From Verpa conica (Eukaryota > Ascomycota > Pezizomycetes > Pezizales > Morchellaceae), in contig JAUFSD010000011.1 in the NCBI GenBank assembly GCA_033030425.1, positions 992,001-1,056,000 of the forward strand: a DNA stretch of 64,000 nucleotides, written 5' to 3'. The notes under the pieces were generated by a model. The model worked only from the letters and a program-made list of their open reading frames with translations. It was not told the origin of the DNA and made no database searches. This document shows positions 47,382-57,817 of the stretch, piece after piece. The translations under genes and the position numbers were made by a program. How positions within the stretch are numbered: position 1 is the stretch's first letter; every line of letters starts with the position of its first letter.

Positions 47382-49258
47382 CTAATTCCAAACAACCTTT
47401 CGCTCAAATCTTTTAACATTCTCAACGTTCCTAGAGATACCCCCACTCATACGATTGGCTCCTCTTCTGACCGTATTAAGTGGTGCCAGCTGGAGAGATT
47501 TACTCTCTAGTACTCTTTCATTGCATTGCAATGGCCGACACATTTGCTGCTTGTCGGCTCTAGGCTTCCTGAAGGACGTTCGTTGCCCTTGGCAATGTGT
47601 AAGTTCCGGTACTTCCATGCCCTGAATATGGATATTTGCTAGTTGAGGCCATTGCATGAGAAGAAAACACTTTTATTAATGGCATGGAGATTGTTGAGTA
47701 TACCTCTTTTAGCTTGTATAGTCTCAACGCCCCTTGTACCTGGTCTAGCAACGTTCGAATTGATTTTCCTTTGTATCGCTGATGCTGACGTTCTAACCGT
47801 GCTGTTCACCTTGTTTCCCGATGTCTTGCGTATCACTTTATCTTGCTCCGAACAATTGTAGTTGGGGGTGTGTCGTAATGTTTCACCGACATCATCATGA
47901 GCTAGTATTAAAAAGCAAGTATTAGTATGTTCACTCCCCACGATACGGACTTTAAATAATCCCAGAATTTAGGAGCACCGGATAGCGCACCATCACTTAT
48001 ATTCCCTAACCATTCCATAATAGTTTTATACTTTTCACTCCTATGATAAGCCCACCCTCGTGGGATTGTAATACTCCTCTTTTTACATAGTTAGCGATAA
48101 TATAACACAATATACTATGTTGAGTGCCCCCAGCTTACCTCGGTTGACAGGATAAACACAACAGTATCATTGTCCATAAAGGCGTTAATCACAACGTATC
48201 CCTATAACAAATATAGTCAACATCACCTATTACAAACACCCATGTCTCAGATCATAATCCCCATTACCTCCTCATGAAACACCCCCAGTACCTCCAGCCA
48301 CTTCTCCCTTTGACTCCGCACTTGATCCCGCTAATTTAGAGCGTTAGTATTGCACGACAGCAGGCAACAGATGATGTCACTCACAAAATCATGAATGATT
48401 TCCGAGCCAGTATGGATGACCCCCTCCATCACGAGCCTCCCCAGCGTATCTCGTATATCTGTTAACGTCTTACTAACCTTCGAGAGAAATGACAGAACGT
48501 TTCCCGTTACAGATACACCGTTGATGATTGCACAGACACTGACATTTACAGCACGATCATATATGTTGTCGTTATCTCCAGCAGCGCTGGCGGTGAGACA
48601 TCCGCTATGGTTATGTCCCCCTACTACTACAAGGTCAAGGAGTTGGGACGGATTACTTCTTAGAATATCAACTAGGACAAGTCATTAGCTGTGTTTGGTC
48701 TATGAAGGGTTTCTACGTCATCCAAACCAATCTGAAATGATGCATCGTATGTAGCTGCTGATCCTCCAGTGCATGAGGATCCTGGGCCACCGTTCCATGA
48801 GCAGGTACACGGCATCAAGGGTAACAGATGAAGAACGAGGAGAAAACGCTTCCCTATTGATTACCAAACTAGATTCCTTGTAAATCACCCTGTCGCTATA
48901 GCCCACTGTGTTGAGTGGGTATGGTAGGTTGGGGGGAGAGATGGTGATTGATAGATTTATGTCGTTCGTTAGGTTTGGCAGGGTGGAAGAGGTGTTTGTG
49001 GCAAGTGCACTCAGCACCGGCAACAGTCCCTGGGGGCTTTCACCAGCAAGACAATACTTCTTGGCCAACGACTAGTGAAATCCAGACGCTGCGATACTGA
49101 ATGCTCAATAACTACGTACCTATTATAATAAATACATGTCTCTCTCGCAACTTCGGGTAATTGATACCCAGAAAATGAAGGTCCACCAGTACAGCTCTAC
49201 ACGTATAGCTACCCAGGCAGCTTGGTAAGACATGGGTGTAGGATACTGCAGCGGCCAT
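47382..49258 (-). CDS. W-x10-G family protein 4 (about 500 aa), multi-exon
   Basis: ATG 49258 (MAAAVSYTHVLPSCL); exons 49258-49136, 49071-about 48720, 48671-48385, 48330-48268, 48201-48139, 48078-about 47985, about 47910-47704 and 47638-47382. The 63-nt exons are RDQVRSQREKWLEVLGVFHE (Trp at codon 11) and GYVVINAFMDNDTVVFILST (starts GY), flanked by introns with GTGAGT, GTAATG and GTAAGC donors and CTAAC branches. The exon before them contains AIINGVSVTGNVLSFLSKVS and a helix SKTLTDIRDTLGRLVMEG. The C-terminus ends NVKRFERKVVWN. Two joins (48720/48671 and 47985/47910) are not settled in phase, so a frameshift or unusual splice site there is possible. Confidence 0.6.
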
Positions 49259-49945
49259 CATACGGAGATATGAAACGTAAAGAAAATATGAGGAATATAA
49301 TTGGGGAGAGATGAATCTTTAACACACATAGATGATCTGGTATCGATTTAATGCGCTAAAGATATGTTTCAAAATTTGTGATATGTGAAGAAGGTATGGA
49401 GTTGATATACAGTATCTCAGCAACCTAGCAAACTAGGAGTCTCTAGAGAAGCGCTTTCATACCCTCTATATATATCTTCATAGACAAATCGACGATACTC
49501 TAAAACCCCTAATGAAACCCTATCCCAAGCCCCGGATAACATGTAGACGTTACCACAGCAACGCCTGCTGAGTACCCACGCTATACCGTTTTAGGTAGCT
49601 AAATCCCAGCAATATGCTGGCAGTACAGCGCGAGTGATATGCCATGACGCAGTGTGATTTACCATGATGCAGTAGTAATAGATTTCTTTATTTATTATTT
49701 CCTCCTATGTAAAAAATTCGATTGCGTACTTTAATATGGCAAAAGAGAAAGACACGTCAAATGGCAGATTATACATATAATTTGTTAGAACGGTTAGAAA
49801 ACTTGTATTTAAATTGTCTCTTTAAGCCTTATCCCCCACAATCTGTCATATAAAACTACCAACAAAGGCTCTCTCATAATAGAGCAGAGTACCCTGGTAT
49901 GATATTACGGCTAGCTTTGAACCCCTGGTCAGGCGCCAGCATGTA
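49259..49945. other. Intergenic between array members 4 and 5
   Basis: Nothing recognised apart from TATA-rich sequence. Confidence 0.4.
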
Positions 49946-51762
49946 CTAGTTCCATTTAATATCCCTCACGCGCAACTGGCTAGGGGTGCGTTTGATGAGA
50001 TGCGGATTCGATATTTGTTGCTTAAGACCCATTGATGTAGAAGACCTAGAGTTGCTACTTTCTACTCTGATTTCTTCACCAACCCCAGCACCTATAAACC
50101 TTCTAGGTGCTCTATGAGTAGTATCGGTAGCCGTAGTAATGTCGCACATGCTCTTAGAATGTCCCCGTTGAGAGATTAGAGTGTTGCGTAAAGGATTTGT
50201 CAGCTTCTTGGGTACCAGGACAACTAGACTATCAAGCGACCGAGTGGTATTTTGAACCCTATTCGTCTTAGGAATTTCCTCTCGGCCTACCCTTAAAGTG
50301 TCTTTCTGGCCATTAGAGCCGACGGTTTGTTTTGGAAGCTCGTGCCAAGGTGTTCCGCGGTTCCTATCGGATGCTGCTACCCCAGTATTCCCAGAAATCT
50401 GTGTAGTGATATAACCCTCATTATCCCTATCAATCTTCTTTACTAGAGCGTCCCCGAATGCTATGGTTTCTTCGAGAGCTTTCATACGGTGTTGGTCAAT
50501 ATCTATTGATGCACAAGGGTAAAGATTGAGAGCACTCGATGAGGAGTGAAGCTTGTTTGCAGTAGCTACTGAGCTTACCATCAACCCCCTGTAAGGTTCC
50601 TTCGGGGAAACTTTGCCGAGAAACTGTGGTAAATTTGATCTTGGTCGTATGGAGCCAGAAATACTGTGGCCTATATCCGACTTGGTACGGACATGACCAA
50701 TAGTTATAGAAGAGCTGGTGGACATTCGAGGCTCTTCATGATCTTTTCTTGTATTTGACCTGATATCCGCTGTACTGCTTGATGGGCGTAGTTTTTTAGG
50801 TGCTTTGGGATATAGAGGAGTAGGAGTTTGTGCAACCTGGGCCCTCAGGTTCTCAGATGTAGAACTCCCCCGTAGTCTTGGACGGTCCTTAATATTGTAA
50901 GATTGGGGTGCCAAAGCACCTGTTCCGGGACGACCCTGTTGAGAAGAGACCTCAGAGCCAAGATTCCAGCGTGGTGGGGCTGCGAGAGTCGCTGTAGGCC
51001 TTTTCGGTAATGCCATTTTCATAAAGCCGGTAAATTCCTCAACCGCTGTCAGCTGAGATGAAATCCAGAACGAACTACAAAGTAAGGTACCTTCTTATAT
51101 ACAGAGAGACATAGACTTCCTTTCTCGATTGCTGCTTTTGTAATCTCGTAGCCCTATAGCGGCGATTAAGAACGTGGGCAAACACATTTAGAGAGTCACC
51201 ACTCACCCTTCTCGCCAGAACTGCTCTCACTTTTATTGCATTGGAGTTATTCTGTGGTGGTTGCTACAGCTGATATCAGTATGAGACAATTTAAATATAG
51301 GGGGATACATACCATACTCCCCCAGTTCTCATCCAATGAGTCACTGATTGCGGCAAGTCCCTCATCATCAACATTGCAGATTGCTTTCTCAATTACCGGA
51401 ACCATTAACATCATCAACCGTTGTTCGGCTTCATCACTTGCTCCGGAGGGAGGAAGGATGTGAACACGTTGATGACGCTTGTGATGACCATCTCCACCAA
51501 TTTCCGCAAGAGAAGAAGCGCCGGTAACCTGGGACCGCCCAACATTCTCCTTCCCAAGATGGTGGCTATCTTCATCTTCTACACGGGGATCACTCTCATG
51601 AAGGAATTCTTGTAGGGAAATATTTCCTAATGCACCTGGGAGGCCACTCTGTGATTCAGTACCAGTCAATGGAGGAGATGGAAGGTCAAAGAAGTCATCA
51701 AACGTGATTCTCTGTGTTGTACCCGGCGATAAAGGGGTGGTAAACCTGATGTTAGGATGCAT
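49946..51762 (-). CDS. W-x10-G family protein 5 (558 aa), four exons
   Basis: Exons 51762-51313, 51263-51207, 51153-51091 and 51052-49946, all phase 0. Exon 3 is 63 nt and reads GYEITKAAIEKGSLCLSVYK. Exon 2 is 57 nt (19 codons, no Trp): an acceptor 6 nt upstream (ATCAG) would restore 63 nt but puts a TAG at codon 2, so the site seems to have shifted. Exon 1 ends with a helix (LMMLMVPVIEKAICNVDDEG). The 368-residue tail is disordered and carries five or six copies of a Ser-rich motif ending [DN][IL] (GSSTSENL, PSSSTADI, RTKSDIG, HSSSSALNL, HSKSMCDI), possible phospho-binding sites. It ends QLRVRDIKWN. The last intron (38 nt) is short, and an alternative donor GTATAT would shorten exon 3 by 4 codons. 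Confidence 0.7.
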
Positions 51763-53546
51763 GTTCGCTCTGTCGGGGGAGGGTAGTTTGTATGGTGCGT
51801 CGCTGTCACGTACTATGGCGAAGAAAAGCCCTTAGAAAGTAGACCCTTCTCTAGATGTTGCGACAGTTCGTTGTGAGGGCCAAATATCTGTGTGTGGTGT
51901 GCCCTGCAATATAGGGCAGACGCGCATAAAGACCTGCCCCATAGAAAAAACATCTGCTACTTTGTAAATTCCTTGGCAGCTACAGACATTCGGATTCACG
52001 GTACACCCTCCGCTGTCTGTATGATGAATATTAATTTAGTCATTCAGTTTCAAATAGACTGAAAATTCAAATTTCATTTGTTTGTCTATACGGGAATGTA
52101 TAATTGATAGTAATGATTCACTGGATCTTGAAATACATACTCGAGTGACCATTCATGATTGTACCTCTTAACGGTTACCGCCATTGTGAGCCGGACCTGT
52201 GGATCATATCGACAGTAGTTTCCGTACTATCAGAACCTACGTAAAACATAAACACTCTTCCGGATTCCCTATACTCTGTATCAAGTCATTCTCTCTTATC
52301 TAGTCTCCTCCCCCGGCGCGGAGTTGTTGGGAAATAGTGTATACCACTAAAAACTAACATGACAAAATTACCAAGGTGCCGAGATCTCATGCCACAAGAC
52401 CAAAAAAGCTGTTGATACTTACAGTGTTTCTTTCCGCTACAGCTCAAATCTACAAATATCGCCAATATGGAAATATTATTTTGCACCTTTAAGCATTGAA
52501 GGGAACACGGCAGCCTGTCCGCCCTTGGTCCTAGGATTGGACGCCCTACACCCGTAGTCTCTCTCATCCGGGTACTATAAATACCCTAGGGCGGGATATC
52601 AAGGACCGGACGGACTGAATAGACTATAGTCGCCGGCAGGGCGCCAAGATCTGGTGGGTTAGGGTTGATTTAAATGTTTCAAATCTTCAAGAACTCACTT
52701 TAGGTGTTTATCTACGGAATTATAGTTGATATGTCATCATATGAATTGCCGAGAAAGGCTAAATTCTTCCTTCTTAGAGGCCTATAAGCCCCATACATAG
52801 TGTGGAGCTTCTAACCCCGGACGGACTACAACTCATAGTCCGTCCGGTCCTAGGGTGGCTGTAGGGCCCCAGACGGTTGAGAATATATATTAACCATATC
52901 ATCAAGTACTCACCCACCTTATACAGGCTATATTTATTGATTAGTAGGTCAGAATATGTGTCGGGATTATATACTTGACCAGTTCGAAAATATTTACACA
53001 ATAAGAATTGTACATACGTTTGTACGCTAACCCCACAAGTACCAATGTGTAGGCATTGAATACCAGTTTGTCATAATTTGTGTCTATTAGTTTCTGCCAG
53101 TTCCTGAGTTCACCCTAGAACGACATGCAATGTTTAAGAGATAGCGATTTTCCAGTATCGAAGCTAATTCCTACAATGAGCAACGTCTCCGGTTATCATA
53201 TCACGATGCCAAGGGATCGACCGGCATAAACATTACTAGGAATATATATTCGGTATGGAACACGAGAGGTAGAGAAGATAAAATAATATATGATTTATTG
53301 GATAAAGACTACTATCAAGTAATCTATTTTACAGAACGTAATATGGGTATATAAAGTGTGGCTCAACTTTGAGCTTACATGTGTGAATAGTAGGAGGAAC
53401 AGGGGATAAAAGGTAAAGAAATAATATAATACATATAGTTAGTAACCAAGGGAAAAAAAAAAAAACAGGTGCTCCTGCACCCAAGAACAATCTTAACGCA
53501 TAGCACGTTTTACTTTATAGCCACCGCCAAACCAGGCTCTGCGCCT
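51763..53546. other. Intergenic; contains a small inverted repeat at 52582-52870
   Basis: No coding sequence recognised. The inverted repeat is listed separately. Confidence 0.4.
52582..52870. repeat. Small snap-back repeat sharing GGACCGGACGGACT
   Basis: GACCGGACGGACT at about 52603-52616 recurs inverted at about 52836-52850 (AGTCCGTCCGGTCC), with CCCTAGG outside both. The right side is itself a hairpin (GGACGGACTA ... TAGTCCGTCC at 52818-52843). Perhaps a degenerate MITE. Confidence 0.45.
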
Positions 53547-55773
53547 TCACCAGCTAACGCGCCTTTCAAACTTTGTTCCAATGTGGGAACTAGCTCTTCT
53601 CCCGCACTCCGATACCGATAACTTAGCCGGAATACTGTGTCTCCTAACCACAGAAGCCGGAGAGTGGGTATTCTTGCTCATACCCCGCTCTGTTGCTTTC
53701 TTTGTGGGTTGTCCCCTCCGCACCTCCGAGTTGACCCACTTCTCGCCACCAATCTTTTTAATCCATTCAATCATGAAGGATTTTCCGCCGATCTTTCCTC
53801 CACCGATTTTTTTTTCACCGCTCGCGATCACTGAGTTTCTCGGAACGATAACCCTGTCTTTTGAGACTCCACCGCTGCCCCTTGGTTGCTTGACCACCCC
53901 CTTCTCACTCTTTTCAATAATGTTTTTGGGTACAAGTCTACCCGAATTTCTCTTTGTTTGAATAACTTTATTGGAAATCTTTGTATTAGATTTATTATAG
54001 CAATTTTTGCTTCGAGGAACACCTGCAGGGGTAGGTGCAGGCGCAGCCAATAGCAGACTGGCCTTCTTTGTATCGGCGGTGGTATGAACTGGCCCGCTAA
54101 TGATACTAGTGTTAGTGGGTGGAGGAGAGTAAATATTGAACCCAACATTATTTTCCGGCAAATCCCCATCCTTCTTCATTATTTTGTGCTCCCTGCTAGT
54201 TCTGAGCCTAGGGATATGGGAGGAGCTCTTGCTCATGATATATTTAGCCCTCCATGCTAACGCGCGAGAGTACAGCCCAGTGGATGGTGACACTGGTGAC
54301 CCTAAGGATCTAGTGATCGATCTCACACTCGAATCCGAGCTCATGAATTCTGTGGTGGGATTCGTGGTATGGTGCTCGGGTAATTCGACGTTCCCAACTA
54401 AAGGGAGTATGGTTGGAGTTGGTGCTAAGTTGACCTGTGTATTACTCGTGTCTGCTACCTTTTCAGAATGCAGTTTTGGGAATAGGACTCTGGGGAGAAG
54501 GATCGTCGTGTCCTTATAAGACTTAGATGGTGAGGGGATGGTATTGTTGTCACTCCTCCTACATCCAGAGATGCTGTTATCAGAGATAATAGTCGATGCT
54601 CCTGCCACAATTCCTCGTGTGGTGACCGTCGGTGAGATTTGTGATAATCTCAGAGATCTACGTGGCTAATAAACTGTTAGACTTGAGGACGAACCACTGC
54701 ATAATCAACACTGTACCTTAGGAGTGCATTTAAAGTGTAAAAACCCATCGCGATTTGCACAAGAGACGAAAGTGACGTTCTAGATAATGTTTATTAGCAA
54801 TGATAGCAGGGTCCCACTGACAAGTGATGAATCAGCTTACATGTTTTTCCATGATAGTTTCGATTGGGCTTATTGCTGAGGTATTGGGCCGGACCTATAG
54901 CCCGACTGTTAATATACATAACCCATAGTCAACAAGAGAGGTTTAGTGTACTTACAATGGAGAACCTTTCCTTCGTGAGCTCGGTTTTAAGACGACAGTA
55001 TGTGATGTACTTCATGGTACCGATGGTATCCTTAATCTCAGCAATAATTGCTGGGATATTCCCACTTTCGATCACATTGCCGGCAAGATTGGTTAAAGTA
55101 ACAGTCACACCTGGATTAATAAAATGTTCATGGGACTTAGTAGGGGTTATAATAGGTCCCCCAGTACAACTTTGGATAGGTGCATCCAGAGTTGCCGTAG
55201 TGGTAGTAATAGATTGGGTGGTGGTAGAGCGTCTGACGAGTGCAGGGCGTGTGGGTGATCTCTTTCTGGCCTCTGCTGACTATTGAGTCGAATGTTAGCT
55301 ATGAACTTAGAGTTCCGTGGAGCAGGCTTTAAAACATACTACGGCGATACATGGGACAACCAATACGCCGTCATCAATTCTACAAGTCCCAATCCGGTAT
55401 CCCTACAGAGATGTATTAGTATTTGATTACGTTGAGGAGACAATTGAAATTCACCTCGCTCTCCATCTTAGCCTTAATTGGTGCAGTGATCGCTCCTTTC
55501 GGGGTGACCTTAGTGTAAATTAGTATTAGTAAGTATTGAAGTTTTGATTAATAGATATCTTACAATGTTATAGCTAACTGCTAGCAAGGAATTACAGAGG
55601 CTTCTATAAGAGAATGAGGAGGTGATTCTAGTAATAGCGGCAATAGCTTCATTGATCCTGTTTATAGCACTAACTTCTTCGTGCTGAAGAATCTTAGCAC
55701 ACGAAATTGCTCGAATGGGCATACGGGCGGGTGATGCTGCGTTGATGGTGATGGGGGTGATAGAGTTAATCAT
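53547..55773 (-). CDS. W-x10-G family protein 6 with two modules (628 aa), seven exons
   Basis: ATG 55773; exons 55773-55564, 55508-55455, 55402-55340, 55279-54956, 54894-54841, 54779-54717 and 54665-53547, all phase 0, introns 51-61 nt with CTAAT/CTAAC-type branches. The module occurs twice, each time as a 54-nt exon plus a 63-nt exon: VTPKGAITAPIKAKMESE + GYRIGTCRIDDGVLVVPCIA, and VRPNTSAISPIETIMEKH + NVTFVSCANRDGFLHFKCTP. The two hairpins share C7, D11, G12 and L14. Before the second copy comes TLTNLAGNVIESGNIPAIIA and a helix (EIKDTIGTMKYI). The 372-residue tail is disordered and basic, with a Gly/Lys block (GEKKIGGGKIGGKSFMIEWI), and ends GTKFERRVSW. The first intron ends TAAG rather than YAG. 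Confidence 0.72.
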
Positions 55774-57370
55774 TTTGATGTATTATCTAGCTGTTGATGT
55801 ATGTTTTTTGGTGAAGTTGGTGGATAGGCAGGACGGCTAAAACTAGTTGTATCTAATATTCCATCAATCAAATATATACTACTACAGCTGATTATGATTA
55901 TGAAATATAATATACCTTGTGCTGGAAAGGGATTTATTGTTGTGAGGTGAAGATGGTGAGAATATTTGTGGTTACCGTTTGTGTCGAAAAAGCTGATTCG
56001 AAATCAGAGGATGTTTACAGCTACTGAAATTTTCTGGTGGAAGTTTGTTTACTCACTGCTGGTGGGGTTGCCATGGAGCGGATTTGCCGGACTCAGAACT
56101 ACGCGGGTGTGCCATTTGCTCCCAAAAAAGAAGTCCCCTTGCTCATTCTGGTGTGCAATACTATACGAAATACAATGGGTCAGAGGCTGGCCACACCAAA
56201 TGGCTGCCACCCTCAATGATTTCTGTTATCGTCGGTCAGTGCTGCCATACTGTACCTGACTCCCCATGTCAGCGTTAGTAGGAGTCAAAAACTCAGACTA
56301 AGCAGTTATAAAATAATACGAGCTGAAAATCCCAATCTGCGAACCACATGATACTATTCAATGTATATTAATGTAAGAAAGTCATACTGTAGACCGATAG
56401 GAGGGATCTGACCGAGCCGCCGATTGCTGGCCATATTAGCCTGAGTCACAGTTCAAGTAGTATTTTGATATCAGCGGCCCTACCCCATCGATCATCACTC
56501 TCTGGATGGTACACTACAGTAAAACAAGAGTACCGTCCTTACATGTTCCTTTATTTACCTTACTCCTCCTTCTATTAGAACCCTATGTCTCATACAGTAT
56601 GACTACAGTTATGAAATCCTCATGTTATATACATATATTAGAACGAGATATTGGATGACTATAAAGGAAAACCTCAATACCAGTATATGTGTCCCAGTTG
56701 TTAGCTTACCTACAAATTCCATCTTTTATTAAAAGAGGTGAAGTGTATGGAGAAATGGTACATATTGACTACCGTATAACTTTAGAATGGCATTGGGTTA
56801 GTCTCGTGCCCAGCCACTATAGCAGCTAGCCTGCCTGAGGGGCTGGACATGCAATAGGTGGGGATGGGAACGAACCTGGCATTGGGCTAGTTTTAGACAT
56901 CTATTCTGCTCTTGGTAGTCAGGAGCCCTCCGAGAAGGATATTCACGAAGCAGAGATAGACCCTACAGTCTTGCTGGTGCATAGCCATTTCTCATTCAAG
57001 GAAAGCATCTCCATGCGTATTGGTCACTAGGCCTTTTCTCCCCAATACATGTCCAGACCAAAGAACTACCCAAAACTTCCTCAACTCTCACCCATAGCCT
57101 TATCACGTTGAGTTCTATCATATATATTACATGTGACACAACAGCCATCGATTCTCTTAGAACAACGCACCACAAGCTAGATACCACGTATAACAATATG
57201 TATATCCTTAAATATGTCAACCACCAACTAACGACTTCGCTTCTCGGTATGAACATACTTCTTCAATTATTCTAACATATGGGAAACCTCTAGGCGGATT
57301 CGTTATTATCAAAACTTGCTCGCACCACCACCCCTATACCGAAACTACCCACAGACTTCCTTAAGCCCTC
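55774..57370. other. Intergenic
   Basis: Between 56037 and 56280 all three plus-strand frames are open, which argues against any single one coding. The last 60 bases before 57371 are C/A-rich leader-like. Confidence 0.35.
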
Positions 57371-57817
57371 ATGGGACTAACGATGGACAAATCTTACTCC
57401 CCAGACCAAAAGATGGCCGGCACTCCGATATCTACTCCTCTCTCTCCCCGGAAGAGCAGCATCCCGAGAAGATACCACCGAGATTCCTCTATCCAGTCTG
57501 CGACGGGGAAAGAGAACGGTAGTCCCGAAAAGGACATCAACATGACCGATGACTATTGTGATACTCCCGAGAAGATTGCAGCAGATATCAATCAGGTTAT
57601 CCAAGGGCTCAATAATGTTATCGCGGAGGCAGAGGAAGAGAGAGCAGAGGCAGATAAACTGATGAGTAGAGCATTGCGGTCAAGACGCAGATGGGATGTG
57701 ATTCTTCAGAGCGCGAAACATCAAAAGAAAAGAGTCCAAGACCTCCTTTACCCCCCAGAACAGGCGGAAGCGACTCCATCTCCCTCAATGGTGGATCCAA
57801 TTCCGTTGAAAAAATGA
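57371..57817 (+). CDS. Small coiled-coil protein
   Basis: 148 codons from ATG 57371 (or ATG 57383, MDKSYSPDQKMAG) to TGA 57815-57817. The first 60 residues are Ser/Pro-rich with several SP or TP sites (STPLSPRKSS, GSPEKD, DTPEK). Residues about 68-125 form a charged helix with a heptad-like pattern (INQVIQGLNNVIAEAEEERA ... RRRWDVILQSAKHQKKRVQD). No signal peptide. SP/TP sites plus a coiled coil fit a phosphorylated scaffold or nuclear protein, but the family is not recognised. Single exon. Confidence 0.6.
   Translation: MGLTMDKSYSPDQKMAGTPISTPLSPRKSSIPRRYHRDSSIQSATGKENGSPEKDINMTDDYCDTPEKIAADINQVIQGLNNVIAEAEEERAEADKLMSRALRSRRRWDVILQSAKHQKKRVQDLLYPPEQAEATPSPSMVDPIPLKK

Noticed and set aside
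56037..56280. Overlapping plus-strand ORFs rich in Trp and Cys
   Set aside because: All three frames are open over the same bases, with no splice signals or consistent protein texture in any one of them.
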